Positions 27,830 through 37,474 of a stretch of 64,000 nt of DNA are shown one piece after another. The notes under the pieces were generated by a model. It was not told the origin of the DNA, did not search any database, and was given only the letters and a program-made list of their open reading frames with translations. The position numbers and the translations under genes were made by a program. How positions within the stretch are numbered: position 1 is the first letter of the stretch; every line of letters begins with the position of its first letter. The stretch is from DATJHM01 sp963777355. GTDB lineage: Bacteria; Chloroflexota; Ktedonobacteria; Ktedonobacterales; Ktedonobacteraceae. The stretch covers positions 1 through 64,000 of the forward strand of contig CAVZQK010000018.1 of assembly GCA_963777355.1 (NCBI GenBank). Direction: 5' to 3'.

Positions 27830-30325
27830 ATGGTTCCTCCAAGCAATTCATCTAAACCGCGTCAATTCTTGCGACCAGGATTGCCTTTTAAGGAGGCTCC
27901 GGGGCAGGTTGAGCCGCAGTCGCCTATGCCTGATTTTAGTCAGCAGAATGCCGCGTGGCAGCAACATCCAGTTACTGATTCATACCCCAATCCAGTATAT
28001 GAATCGGACTTTACTGCTTCATTTAGTGCTGCCAATCTTTATGCGCAGTCTGTCCATACAGATGCCCAATCAGTTCCCCCGGAGCAATCTTCTTTCTCTC
28101 GTCAACCTGCTGGACAACTATTTGCTCCTGGGAAAAAGAATGTTCCGCCATTTTCGCCATTTGGTCCTGGGAAACCTTCGCAATTTCAGCCTCTTACCAG
28201 CAGTAAACATGGTATTCCTGTACATCCAGTTACTGATAGGCAGCAGATTCTTTTTAGCCCGTTTGGCGATGCCCAACAGGATTTAACCTCTTCTCCATTA
28301 TATAGAAGTGGACAGCAGGGGGGAGCCCCGTCGTTTCAGGGCCTTTTGAGCGGATCTGCCTCAATGTCTCCGCCTGTAATGCCTGGTACTGAAGCTTTTC
28401 CTCTGCCAATGACAGGACCTCAGTACGTGCCAGGCGGCGTTCCAAATAGTGCAGGTCAGCAATTTCCAATGACAGGCTCGCAGTACGTGCCAGGCGGCGT
28501 TCCAAATGGTGCAGGTCAGCAATTTAATAACTTTCAACCATCTGCATTCTCTCAGGGTATGATTGCCATGCCAGGGTTTTCGAGTGGTATTGTCAGTCCA
28601 CAGACTGCCCCTGCTATGCCCGGATTTCCCGGTGCAGTGGCCAATCGGCCCCAGGCTCCCGCTTCCTGGAATGCTCCTACCACTACAGGTACACGTCCAA
28701 CAGCTCAACCCGTCAGGCCTGCAACTGCACCTGTTAAGGTCCCTAAGCAAGTGCCTGCAAAACAGAAAGGTCGCCCTGTTATTGCAGCCGTGGTCTGCCT
28801 GGTCCTGGTGTTGATCGTGCTTATGGTCTCACAGAGAACGATGCTTCTTTCTCTTATCCAACATAAAGGAAGTACGCAGGCCGATTTACAAACCTCTGCC
28901 AATTCGGTTCCGCTTGCACCTGGTATCAATACGATTACTAATAACAAGGAGATCTCGCCATTTCTCTTTGGGGCAAATATGGCCCTCTTTCACGATTATG
29001 ACGAGACTATCATTAACTCGGCAGCCACGCGCCAGCAGTTAAAAAATATTGGCGTGCGTATTATTCGTATGCCTACACGTACAACATTGAGTGCTGCAAC
29101 CACATTACAAGCTGCTCGCGATATTAAAGCAATTGGCGCATCCGCTCTCGTTGTGATGCATGGTCCAGAGTTTACATCTGCCCCTCTCTTTGATGCAGAT
29201 CAGCAGGTAATTAGTACAATCACCAGTGTCTTTGGTAGCCAGCCCGTCTACTTTGAATTTGGCAATGAGTCCGATCTTAATGGTATTGATGTCGCCCATT
29301 ATACGGCGAAATGGAATGCAGTTATCCCTCTGCTGAAAAAGCAGTTTCCCACTGCACGCTTTATTGCTCTTGATAACTATCAGTTTACCCGTCGTTATAT
29401 GAAAACCTTTCTACAGGGAGCCAATCCCCTCCCGGATGGGGTGAGCTGGCATGAGTATACCTGTAGCGTGACCTGGAGCGCCGATTTCTGCCTTGCTAAT
29501 ATTGATTCCTGGTCTATCCATTTTGCTCAAGCCCGTGCCGCGATGAAGGAAGCTACCGGCAAGGAACTTCCTATCTGGATCTCTGAGTGGAACTACACCT
29601 CGGACCAGGAGATTATAAATGGCCAACCCATCAATGATGGAAAATACAATAACCCTGACTTTATGAAGGCATGGACTACAAAGGCTATGAATGCCCTGAT
29701 TCAGGGTCGCGTTTTTGCTGCTATGCAATACTTCGCAACCGACCAGCCCATGCCGTTAATTTATAATAATCAGGTTCAGACAGAGGGTCAGATCTTTCAG
29801 CAAAACTATAAGTCAATTATGGTTGATGGCAATACTCCGCCTGCCGTTCCCTATCAGGTTCCCCCGCCTGTTATCAATCCCAATGCTCAATATACCTTTG
29901 AGAATGGGGCTGCTGGCTGGTCTCTCGTTGGTGGTACTCCACTTACGATTACTACTGCTAAGGCTTTGGATGGCACACACTCATTGGCGCTTACTCTTGC
30001 TGATGCCAGTGAGGACGACTTCCCGACCATCTCGGTGAATGCAAGTACTATGGCTTCTCCGCCAAAGGCAGGCCAGATGATTACTACTTACATCTATGTG
30101 GCCAATCCTAAGGCATTGATTAATGCGAAGATCTTTGTTTCTGATCCTAAGCAAAACTGGAAGTTTGCTAATTCACTCACGCTGACAGCAGGTGCGTGGA
30201 ATAAGGTCTGGTTTTCCCTCCCTCTTAATTATACTAGCCAGGTTGCTCAGGTCGGTTTACAGTTCTTCACTTCTACCCCTGGTGTTAGTACCGATGTTTA
30301 TATAGATAATTTCGGCTGGAAATAG
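27830..30325 (+). CDS. Membrane-anchored glycoside hydrolase (clan GH-A) with long disordered N-terminus
   Basis: An 831-residue protein counted from ATG 27830 (a GTG lies in frame at 27782, with a poorer site). Residues 1-310 are rich in Pro, Gln, Ser and Gly, include a 20-residue tandem duplication and look disordered. One membrane helix (about 313-336) follows. Outside lies a TIM-barrel with catalytic Glu480 in FEFGNES and Glu586 in WISEWNYT, the acid/base and nucleophile pattern of clan GH-A enzymes such as GH39, GH79 or GH30. The last 150 residues form a beta-sandwich of carbohydrate-binding type. The substrate is unknown. The polarity implies that the disordered region stays in the cytoplasm. 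Confidence 0.82.
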   Translation: MVPPSNSSKPRQFLRPGLPFKEAPGQVEPQSPMPDFSQQNAAWQQHPVTDSYPNPVYESDFTASFSAANLYAQSVHTDAQSVPPEQSSFSRQPAGQLFAPGKKNVPPFSPFGPGKPSQFQPLTSSKHGIPVHPVTDRQQILFSPFGDAQQDLTSSPLYRSGQQGGAPSFQGLLSGSASMSPPVMPGTEAFPLPMTGPQYVPGGVPNSAGQQFPMTGSQYVPGGVPNGAGQQFNNFQPSAFSQGMIAMPGFSSGIVSPQTAPAMPGFPGAVANRPQAPASWNAPTTTGTRPTAQPVRPATAPVKVPKQVPAKQKGRPVIAAVVCLVLVLIVLMVSQRTMLLSLIQHKGSTQADLQTSANSVPLAPGINTITNNKEISPFLFGANMALFHDYDETIINSAATRQQLKNIGVRIIRMPTRTTLSAATTLQAARDIKAIGASALVVMHGPEFTSAPLFDADQQVISTITSVFGSQPVYFEFGNESDLNGIDVAHYTAKWNAVIPLLKKQFPTARFIALDNYQFTRRYMKTFLQGANPLPDGVSWHEYTCSVTWSADFCLANIDSWSIHFAQARAAMKEATGKELPIWISEWNYTSDQEIINGQPINDGKYNNPDFMKAWTTKAMNALIQGRVFAAMQYFATDQPMPLIYNNQVQTEGQIFQQNYKSIMVDGNTPPAVPYQVPPPVINPNAQYTFENGAAGWSLVGGTPLTITTAKALDGTHSLALTLADASEDDFPTISVNASTMASPPKAGQMITTYIYVANPKALINAKIFVSDPKQNWKFANSLTLTAGAWNKVWFSLPLNYTSQVAQVGLQFFTSTPGVSTDVYIDNFGWK
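28406..28525 (+). repeat. Two 60-bp tandem repeats inside the glycosidase gene
   Basis: Units 28406-28465 and 28466-28525 differ at only a few bases and encode two near-identical 20-residue blocks containing QYVPGGVPN. The high identity indicates a recent duplication, in frame. Confidence 0.9.
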
Positions 30326-30361
30326 GACAGGTGGTCTTTCCCCCAGTCCTATACCTATCCT

Positions 30362-30395
30362 AAAGGAGAGGCAGTGCTTAAACTGCCTCTCCTTT
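30362..30395 (+). terminator. Terminator-like hairpin after the glycosidase gene
   Basis: AAAGGAGAGGCAGT pairs perfectly with ACTGCCTCTCCTTT (30382-30395) around a six-base loop. The tail is pyrimidine-rich (CTCTCCTTCTT) rather than a pure T-run. The rest of the spacer to 30867 has a REP-like copy and a second terminator but no gene. Confidence 0.7.
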
Positions 30396-30686
30396 GGCTC
30401 TCCTTCTTACTTCCTCTTCCTCTCCTTAACATCTTTTCCCGAACCTCAACTACTTCTTTGCATTCCTACAAGTCTTTTAAGAAATCCTTTAATATGTATG
30501 TTTCCTTCCATGCTCTCAAGAAATCGCTTATTCTGCCGATAGAAATGTTCAGGAACCTTTTGCCATTCTGCATGGTGCTCAAAATGTCAACCATCTGCTG
30601 TAGGGTTACATAATGGCCTGGTGATTTCAATGCACTTCAATAAGTAGTATTCTGTCAATCTTTCCTTGTAGGAGAGTGAGACGCTC

Positions 30687-30721
30687 GTAGGGTAGAGCGG
30701 CTTGCCCGTCTCCTGCTCGCC
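30687..30721. repeat. REP-like hairpin repeat, copy 4
   Basis: GTAGGG, a hairpin AGAGCGG-CTTG-CCCGTCT and the right flank CTCCTGCTCGCC. Similarity to the copy at 19629 continues into CTTCTTGCTGGA. Confidence 0.7.
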
Positions 30722-30807
30722 AACGCTCTTCTTGCTGGAATGGATCACCCCTACCATGAAACTTTGACGGAGGAGTATGAGTTAGCTCTCTTTTTTAAAG
30801 AAGATAG

Positions 30808-30850
30808 AAAAAAGGGCTATCATCTGATTATGAATGATAGCCCTTTTTTT
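30808..30850. terminator. Bidirectional terminator
   Basis: AAAAAAGGGCTATCAT pairs with ATGATAGCCCTTTTTT (30834-30849), with a T-run at either end depending on direction. It lies just beyond the stop of the minus-strand gene ending at 30868. Confidence 0.85.
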
Positions 30851-30867
30851 AGAGATGCGTATGTTCT

Positions 30868-32397
30868 CTATTTGGTCGGACAGACGATCTCTATACGACC
30901 ATTCGGAACGTTGTTGGTAAAAGTACAATTCTGGTTATTAATGGTTGTAGTTCCTGTGCAGCCTGCTAATACTTGTCCATTAATGCTGCAACTGATTCCT
31001 GAATGCACAGGGGCTGGTATCGGCGTTTGTACAGGACCTTGTATAGGTAATTGCACCGGTCCCTGAGTGGTTCCCTGGCCGGGTAGTGGATTTTTAAAGG
31101 TGGCATCAACGGTCATATTGTCTTCCATCTTCAATTTAATGGGACTCTTTTCGTGCAGTAGTTCCTGGCAGTTCAAGCCCATTGCTCCCCATGTCATAAC
31201 AAAACGCTGTGCTAAGAAGGTGAAGAGGTTACTGGCTACAGCCGGTGCGGGCGAGGCAATATTCTGTGTAAAAGGCTGATCGTGTTGAATACGCTCAGGT
31301 CCTATGTTCAATAAATTGGTGCAATAGGTACGTGTGCTCCCCTGCTCGGCATTTTGAATGACGGGCTGGTCGACGCCAATGCGATAAGCATTCAACTTTT
31401 TCAGGCTGTGGTTGCCATTTACGAGAACCATTGGATCATCATTGGGAACAACTGCCATCGGTTGCTGCTGATGCGCTGCTGCCTGGAGCTCATCTAAAGG
31501 CAGTGCTGTTACTGTATGCCCAGGATCGGCCAGATCGGGAGCAGTCCAGGGGATGCAACCAAGTGTGCCGTCCAGTGCAATGCTGATCAGGCGGTTATCA
31601 CTGGCATTAACAAGCAATTGTGTATCCTGTAGCTGTGCCGTGTTCGCGGCATTCATCTGTGCAATCTTCCCATCGTTGGTAGCCAGATAAGCTGTATTGA
31701 CATTGTCGCTCTGGTCCATATCGACAGCACTGAAATCACGCACTGATGGACAGATGCGCCCGTCTTTTCCTGTTCCTAATACTGGTGGTACTAACTTTCC
31801 TGCTGCAATGGCCTGGTTTGCGGTCTGGAAGAAGGCTTGCGCATTACAATATGCATACTGGCTAAAGACGCTGTCTTTAACTCCATTGACGCAGTTGTTG
31901 TTTTCGAGCACCTGGTCGTTGGCCCCTTTGAGCGTCAAATTTCCAGCATTGTAGCCAAACCAGAGAGCTACAATACCATTGGCTGGTAACTGTGGTACGA
32001 CTGGTGCTGCGGCTGGTTCACTGTTTTTATCGATCACGAGCGGATTGTAAATAGAAATCTGCCCCGTTGCCGGATTGATAACTGCTCCCTGTACAAAGGC
32101 CGATTGATTGATGTTGCTCTCATGACAGGGGCCAGCATCACGATCTGTTGCCTCAAGCCGGTACGGTGTTGCTAACCCTTGAGCGGTCAGGGGCTGATCC
32201 GGAACAATCAGAGTGCAATCAGGGTTAAACTCGGCAGCGTGTGTGCTTGTCGTCGTGTTCGGAGAAAAATAGGCTACTGCACCAATGGCGATGAGGACCG
32301 CAAGCAATGCTCCTGTCAGTATGGGGACGAGCGGCGATGTACGCCGTGATCTTGGACGTAAACTGTATCTTAGCTTGAGACGATTGAAGACGTGCAT
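30868..32397 (-). CDS. Secreted or membrane-anchored protein of unknown function
   Basis: A 509-residue protein. A strongly basic N-terminus and one hydrophobic helix (about residues 24-44) form a signal anchor, so the rest is outside the cell. The outer part has about ten Cys in C..C pairs (for example NPDCTLIV, GPCHES, NNNCVNG, LNCQELL, ISCSINGQVLAGC), which suggests disulfides. It ends with a Pro/Gln-rich stretch containing repeated GPVQ-x-PI and a small Cys-rich C-terminal region. No family was recognised. It is transcribed divergently from purH. Confidence 0.75.
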   Translation of the reverse strand: MHVFNRLKLRYSLRPRSRRTSPLVPILTGALLAVLIAIGAVAYFSPNTTTSTHAAEFNPDCTLIVPDQPLTAQGLATPYRLEATDRDAGPCHESNINQSAFVQGAVINPATGQISIYNPLVIDKNSEPAAAPVVPQLPANGIVALWFGYNAGNLTLKGANDQVLENNNCVNGVKDSVFSQYAYCNAQAFFQTANQAIAAGKLVPPVLGTGKDGRICPSVRDFSAVDMDQSDNVNTAYLATNDGKIAQMNAANTAQLQDTQLLVNASDNRLISIALDGTLGCIPWTAPDLADPGHTVTALPLDELQAAAHQQQPMAVVPNDDPMVLVNGNHSLKKLNAYRIGVDQPVIQNAEQGSTRTYCTNLLNIGPERIQHDQPFTQNIASPAPAVASNLFTFLAQRFVMTWGAMGLNCQELLHEKSPIKLKMEDNMTVDATFKNPLPGQGTTQGPVQLPIQGPVQTPIPAPVHSGISCSINGQVLAGCTGTTTINNQNCTFTNNVPNGRIEIVCPTK

Positions 32398-32924
32398 GAC
32401 TACTCACTTTCTGTTCAATGCCACCTGGCATAGACCTCTCCCAATGCTTCCTTTCCTCATCCGGAAAATGGGCCTGGGCTCCGTGTTTCTATTGAGAATA
32501 TTCGCTTTAGGCGACAGCGAGCTAGAGGCAGTTATGGTAAAAGCTTTTATTAAAAAATGAGGCAGTTGTAGCTGTCGTACTGCTCTGATCGCCTACTCAT
32601 AAAAATTGCACTATTCGCTGAGCCCTAAATGCTCAGTCATACTGGTGATCAGTCCACCATAAGATGCTACAAGCTGTTAGGAAATTTCTTTATATGGAAC
32701 TATTTGTATTAATACTATCGTTTGGGATATTACCACAATCTTTACTGTTCACTCGTTTTCTGGCTGAAGAGTAGTAAAAAAGTACTGATTTGTAAATCTA
32801 TAATCTTCGATGCTAACTCTCGTTCGCGAATAGCAATTGTTTTCTGCAAAAGTGGTGTTACAGCCTCAGATATACTGGATGATAGGAGACGCTTTGTCCG
32901 GTATACTGCCTGAAAGGATACTAT
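32398..32924. other. Divergent intergenic region before purH
   Basis: This 527-base spacer contains promoters for the secreted protein (minus) and purH (plus). A short GTTCGCGAA motif at 32822-32830 resembles half of the perfect palindrome at 9435. No gene or RNA was recognised, and the small open frames present lack ribosome sites. Confidence 0.4.
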
Positions 32925-34475
32925 ATGCGAGCAATAATTAGTGTAACGAACCATACTGGTCTGACTGCTCTTGCTCAGGAATTGAGCACTCACAATGTTG
33001 AACTATTCTCACATCCCGATACACTCTCTCTCTTGCAGAAAGAGGGTATTCAGGCACAGCCCGTAAGCACTCTTACCGGCTTTTTTGACCCTGTGGATCA
33101 AGGACTGAGTTTGCTCCATCCTGCCTTATTAGCAGGGGTGATGACTCCTCATAGTGCTGTTTCTGGACAGCAGATCCACACTATTGGTTTTATTGATGTG
33201 GTGGTAGTAAATATTCCTGCTTTTGCCGAATTGGCCCACTCTTCGTCGGTGCCTCCTCACGAAGTATTGTCTCAGATTGGCGTTGGGGAGATTGCTCTGC
33301 TTCGTGCTGCGGCCTGCAATTTTTCCGATGTCCTGGTACTGACACGTCCAGATGACTATAGTACCGTTATGCAGGAATGGCGCGAACAGGGTGAAGTAAG
33401 TTGGGAGACACGTCGTCACCTGGCTACCCTTGCGTTTCAATACGTTGCAAGCTATGATACTGCCCTTGCTGGCTATCTTCGTGCCTCTTCTGGCGAGTTA
33501 TTTCCTGAAATGCTGACTCTCCCTTTAGAGCGTGTTCGGACGTTGCGCTATGGTGAAAATCCTCATCAGCAGGCCGCCTTCTATCGCTGGCAGGGTTCTT
33601 CCGCCAATCCTTCTCTTGCCAACGCTGAGGTACTTCATGGCAAGGAGTTATCTTTTAATAACCTGCTTGATCTAGATGTCGCTTTGCAGACCGTTCAGAG
33701 CTTTACGGCTCCGACTGTCGCTATTATTAAGCATACCAATCCTTGCGGTCTGGCCTGCGATGATGTATTACTTGAGGCCTATAAAAAAGCTCATGCTGGC
33801 GATCCTATCTCGGCGTTTGGTGGCATCATTGGCTGCAATCGCATTATTGATCTCGCAATGGCTGAGGAGGTCAATCAACTTTTCTATGAAGCTATTATTG
33901 CTCCCAATTTTCAGCCTGCGGCTCTCGACCTCTTGCGCCGGAAGAAGAATATTCGCCTACTGGCAACGCATGGTCTCATTGAACCTCTCTCTTCCGCCAC
34001 TCATCTGCTGGATTCCTACCCTTCCAATATCCACTCTGTTACCGGCGGCTTGCTTCTGCAAACGCCCGATGTATTACATGAGCACGAGATTGAGTACCAT
34101 GTTATGAGTGAGCGAGAGCCAACACTTGATGAGGTGACGGACCTGATGTTTGCCTGGAAAGCGGTCCAGCATGTTAAATCCAATGCTATTGTGCTCGCTC
34201 ATAAATTAACCCTCGTGGGTGTTGGTGCTGGACAGATGAATCGTCTGGGCAGTGTTCAAATTGCCGTGAATAGAGCCGCTGAGCGTGCTCGAACGTCGGT
34301 ACTGGCTTCCGATGCCTTTTTCCCTTTCGCCGATAGCGTTGAAGCGGCGGCGAAAGCTGGCGTAACCGCGATTATCCAGCCCGGTGGTTCGCTGCGTGAT
34401 GAAGAGGCCATTCATGTGGCGAATCATTATGCAATTGCGATGATCTTTACAGGACGTCGCCATTTTCGCCATTGA
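32925..34475 (+). CDS. purH: PurH: AICAR transformylase with a degenerate IMP cyclohydrolase domain
   Basis: A 516-residue homologue of the enzyme for the last two steps of purine synthesis. The C-terminal transformylase is intact: YGENPHQQAA, LHGKELSFNNLLD, the catalytic pair in IKHTNPCG, FGGIIGCNR and WKAVQHVKSNAIV. The N-terminal MGS-like domain keeps the fold, but every conserved active-site motif is changed. STGGT became SHPDT, RVKTLHP became GLSLLHP, NLYPF became NIPAF, and the Lys in the AAAKN motif is Cys (AAACN). It should therefore formylate AICAR but probably cannot close the ring to IMP, so another cyclohydrolase would be needed. Confidence 0.93.
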   Translation: MRAIISVTNHTGLTALAQELSTHNVELFSHPDTLSLLQKEGIQAQPVSTLTGFFDPVDQGLSLLHPALLAGVMTPHSAVSGQQIHTIGFIDVVVVNIPAFAELAHSSSVPPHEVLSQIGVGEIALLRAAACNFSDVLVLTRPDDYSTVMQEWREQGEVSWETRRHLATLAFQYVASYDTALAGYLRASSGELFPEMLTLPLERVRTLRYGENPHQQAAFYRWQGSSANPSLANAEVLHGKELSFNNLLDLDVALQTVQSFTAPTVAIIKHTNPCGLACDDVLLEAYKKAHAGDPISAFGGIIGCNRIIDLAMAEEVNQLFYEAIIAPNFQPAALDLLRRKKNIRLLATHGLIEPLSSATHLLDSYPSNIHSVTGGLLLQTPDVLHEHEIEYHVMSEREPTLDEVTDLMFAWKAVQHVKSNAIVLAHKLTLVGVGAGQMNRLGSVQIAVNRAAERARTSVLASDAFFPFADSVEAAAKAGVTAIIQPGGSLRDEEAIHVANHYAIAMIFTGRRHFRH

Positions 34476-34526
34476 ACACCAGAGATTCTCTCCCTGGAAG
34501 AGGGTATGGGGAAGAGGGAGAGTAAA

Positions 34527-34584
34527 AAAGAAAGAGCCACCGTCTCTCACAAAATAAGTGTGTCGCGGTGACTCTTTCTTTGCT
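34527..34584. terminator. Terminator between purH and a convergent membrane gene
   Basis: AAAGAAAGAGCCACCG (34527-34542) pairs with CGGTGACTCTTTCTTT (34566-34581) with one mismatch. T-rich sequence lies on both sides, so it can end both genes. Confidence 0.75.
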
Positions 34585-34602
34585 CTCTGGTCACATGTAT
34601 CG

Positions 34603-34995
34603 TTAAGCGGTAGTAACAATCTCATCTGAGAAGAAGCGTACCCAGAGTACGACAACTGCCAATCCACCGATCAAAGCGAAGAAGCCCACAGCACCACCAT
34701 TCGGATTTGCCGGATCTTTGAAGGGGTAGAAGATGATCATTGCAAGCCATGCCACGGTGAGAACCACCGTCCAGCTTAGTTTGTTCGCTTCAGAACTGGC
34801 ATGGTAAAAGATATGGTAGAAGACGATAACAAGCAGACCAATAAGCGCTATCACTGGTAACAGGGGAGTTATTACACTGCCATCACCGGCCCAGTCGATC
34901 ACCAGTGAGGATTTAATGAGTAAGAAGGTACATACCCATAAAATAGAAAGTATCAGTCCCCCGATAACCTTACGAAAATCTGCGGGATTATTCAC
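34603..34995 (-). CDS. Small four-helix membrane protein
   Basis: A 130-residue protein with four hydrophobic helices (about residues 8-27, 40-65, 74-91 and 100-121) and short loops. No family recognised. GGAGCC-rich sequence precedes the start. It is transcribed toward purH and separated from it by a terminator. Function unknown. Confidence 0.75.
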   Translation of the reverse strand: MNNPADFRKVIGGLILSILWVCTFLLIKSSLVIDWAGDGSVITPLLPVIALIGLLVIVFYHIFYHASSEANKLSWTVVLTVAWLAMIIFYPFKDPANPNGGAVGFFALIGGLAVVVLWVRFFSDEIVTTA

Positions 34996-35107
34996 GCTCT
35001 ATGGCTCCTTTCAAGGAGGATATGATAATGAAAATGATAGGGCTTTTATGCAAGCAAAGGGCCTCTTTCCGTATACGTATTGTAGTCTTATTGCCAAAAG
35101 AAATCAA

Positions 35108-36028
35108 CTATTCGGCCTGGAAATATGCGTGCGCAAAACGCGCCGCCCATTTTGCATTATTCAGCAGGAGACTCTTATTGGCTTCTACGCTCTCTCCCGC
35201 TGTAATCCGCGCAACGTGTGCAAGTACAAATGGTGTCGTTGCCGCTCCTTTGATGCCTTGCTCTTTTGCTAGCCTTAAGGCCTCTTCTGTTGCTGCCTCA
35301 AGCGGTCTGGCATCCATTGCTTGCCCTGCTTCTATTGGACAGGTAACCACTATGCCGCCCAGTTGACAGGCCCAGTGATAGCGGGCTGTACTTGCAACAA
35401 GTTCTACGTCGTCAAGGCGCTGGTTCAACTGTCGTCCGCTACTACGTACATAAAAGGCCGGTAATTCATTCGTCTGCCAGCCGATCACAGGCACACCCTG
35501 TGTTTCTAGATATTCTAGAGTCAGATCAAGATCAAGAATCGATTTTGCTCCGGCGCAGGTGACCAGGACCGGCGTACGACTGAGTTCAGTCAGGTCAGCA
35601 GAAATATCCATTGTGCTTTCTGCACCTCTATGGACTCCACCAATGCCACCTGTGGCAAAGAAGTGAATACCAACCATACTGGCGCAGAGCATAGTACCTG
35701 CAACAGTGGTCGCTCCCAGGCGTTTGCTTGCCAGTGTCAGAGCCAGATCGCGTCGACTCACTTTTTGCACATCTCTAGCCGTTGCTAGTTGCTCAATCTC
35801 TGCGGATGAGAGGCCAACCTTGATCTGACCATCATTAATAGCGATGGTCGCCGGCACGGCTCCCTCTGCACGTATAGTCTGCTCCATAGCCTGGGCTACA
35901 TCTCGGTTTGTGGGGTATGGCAGGCCATGAGCGATCACTGTCGATTCCAGGGCCACAACTGCTCTGTGTTCATGCAATGCTGCCTGCACTTCATCTGCAA
36001 GATGGATATATTCAGGAAATTGTTTCAT
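35108..36028 (-). CDS. psuG: Pseudouridine-5'-phosphate glycosidase
   Basis: A 306-residue enzyme that splits pseudouridine 5'-phosphate into uracil and ribose 5-phosphate. The N-terminal VVALESTVIAHGLPYP, the NDGQIKVGL segment, the KVSRRDL and FFATGGIGGVHRG motifs, and the C-terminal NKSLLLNNA are characteristic. In many bacteria it pairs with the PsuK kinase and a transporter; neither is next to it here, so the kinase must be elsewhere. Length is typical. Confidence 0.96.
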   Translation of the reverse strand: MKQFPEYIHLADEVQAALHEHRAVVALESTVIAHGLPYPTNRDVAQAMEQTIRAEGAVPATIAINDGQIKVGLSSAEIEQLATARDVQKVSRRDLALTLASKRLGATTVAGTMLCASMVGIHFFATGGIGGVHRGAESTMDISADLTELSRTPVLVTCAGAKSILDLDLTLEYLETQGVPVIGWQTNELPAFYVRSSGRQLNQRLDDVELVASTARYHWACQLGGIVVTCPIEAGQAMDARPLEAATEEALRLAKEQGIKGAATTPFVLAHVARITAGESVEANKSLLLNNAKWAARFAHAYFQAE

Positions 36029-36225
36029 TACTCAGCTCTCTATGAGAAGTTCAGCGCAGTATCTAAACTGATACAGCGATCCTCTGAAGGATACTCCATC
36101 ATACATAATGGTGCTATTTTATCCTATTTTGTTTGCATGAAGTCAAGGTGCATGTTATAGTTATTTCAGAACCTATGAGAAACTATGTTGATTAAAAAAA
36201 TTACTTATAGCTAGGAGAGATAGTG

Positions 36226-37194
36226 ATGTCAGCAATAAAAAAATTGGTAGCCGCTGGTGCAGTTGTTGGTGGAACGCTTGGTGTATTGGCACTGTATAAT
36301 AAAGCAACTGAATCTATGGCCGGTGAACTTGATACTGTTTTGACAGGTGAGGAGCGCCGTTATCCCTGGAAATATGGCGATATGTTCTACACTGTTAAAG
36401 GCAATCGTGATGCCAAACCTCTGTTACTGGTTCATGGCTTTGGTCCTGGTGCCTCTTCTTATGAGTGGCGTAAAAATGCTGATGTTTTAGCTGAAAATTT
36501 CCGGGTATTTACTCTCGACTTGCTGGGATATGGTCTTTCTGATCGCCCTACTGCCGATTATAGTGCAGAGACGTTTGCCGACCTGATTAATGATTTTATC
36601 AAAGAGGTGATTGGCAAGCCTGCGATTGTGGTTGCTCATGGCCTGTCGAGTGCATATGTGATCGCTGACGCCTACCGTCGCCCCCAACTGTTTGAGCGCC
36701 TGATCCTGGTCTCTCCTCCCACTACTATTTTGCAGGAGTCTTTCCCTGGTCCAATCAATGTTGCCTGGAAAGGTGTTCTACGCACCCCCGTTATTGGTAG
36801 CTTCATTAGCAATGTATTGACCTCGCGCCACGGTATTCGCAGCTATTATGATGCTCAAGGCTATCACAATCCCGGCCTGATTACCGACGAATTGGTTGAG
36901 TATGTCTATACTAGCTCCCATCAGTCGAATGCGCATTATCCTCTGGCCTCCTACCTGAGCAACTCGTTGAATATGGATGTTCATGAGCCTCTTGCACGCT
37001 TACAGGTTCCTGTTACGGCTGTCTGGGGACGCGAAGGCACGCTGACACCTTCTGAGGCAAGTTCTGCTTTCAAACGTGTTAATCCGCGCATTGATGTACG
37101 CATTCTCGACAAAGCCAGCTACCATGTCCAGGAAGAGCAGGCCGCAAAGTTCAACAACCTCGTTCGTGAGTCCGCTCTCACAAGTGCTGTCTAA
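36226..37194 (+). CDS. Alpha/beta hydrolase
   Basis: A 322-residue protein. A hydrophobic N-terminus (VAAGAVVGGTLGVLAL) may be an uncleaved membrane anchor. The alpha/beta-hydrolase core has the oxyanion motif LVHGFGPG, LDLLGYGLSD, a nucleophile elbow AHGLSSAY (Ser in G-x-S-x-A), an acid region VWGREGTLTP and the His in ASYHVQEEQ. The substrate is unknown; esterases and haloalkane-dehalogenase-like enzymes share this layout. ATG 36226 is favoured with AGGAGAGA upstream, though GTG 36223 is possible. Confidence 0.9.
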   Translation: MSAIKKLVAAGAVVGGTLGVLALYNKATESMAGELDTVLTGEERRYPWKYGDMFYTVKGNRDAKPLLLVHGFGPGASSYEWRKNADVLAENFRVFTLDLLGYGLSDRPTADYSAETFADLINDFIKEVIGKPAIVVAHGLSSAYVIADAYRRPQLFERLILVSPPTTILQESFPGPINVAWKGVLRTPVIGSFISNVLTSRHGIRSYYDAQGYHNPGLITDELVEYVYTSSHQSNAHYPLASYLSNSLNMDVHEPLARLQVPVTAVWGREGTLTPSEASSAFKRVNPRIDVRILDKASYHVQEEQAAKFNNLVRESALTSAV

Positions 37195-37220
37195 AGCAAG
37201 AGCTATAGCTGTTTCTCTCT

Positions 37221-37260
37221 TAAGGGTTATTGGATACTTAGTGTAATCCAATAACCCTTA
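37221..37260 (+). terminator. Terminator-like hairpin after the hydrolase gene
   Basis: TAAGGGTTATTGGAT pairs perfectly with ATCCAATAACCCTTA (37246-37260). No long T-run follows. The spacer continues to 37735 with a promoter and no other gene. Confidence 0.65.
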
Positions 37261-37474
37261 CTGTTATAGTAAGGTGATCTTCTCTTTTTTTCGTCCTTTT
37301 CTTCTGCTAGTAATCTGGTTGTTATTTCCCTTTAGAAAATTTTCTTGTGGTCGATAGTATTCTTAAGAGCTCTTCTCATCATCCCCAAAAAGATTTGATC
37401 CTTTTATGGTGAGTCTACTAGAAGAGAAAACTTTTAAGTGCAATGTAAAACTCTTTTTAATATCGATAAAATCC

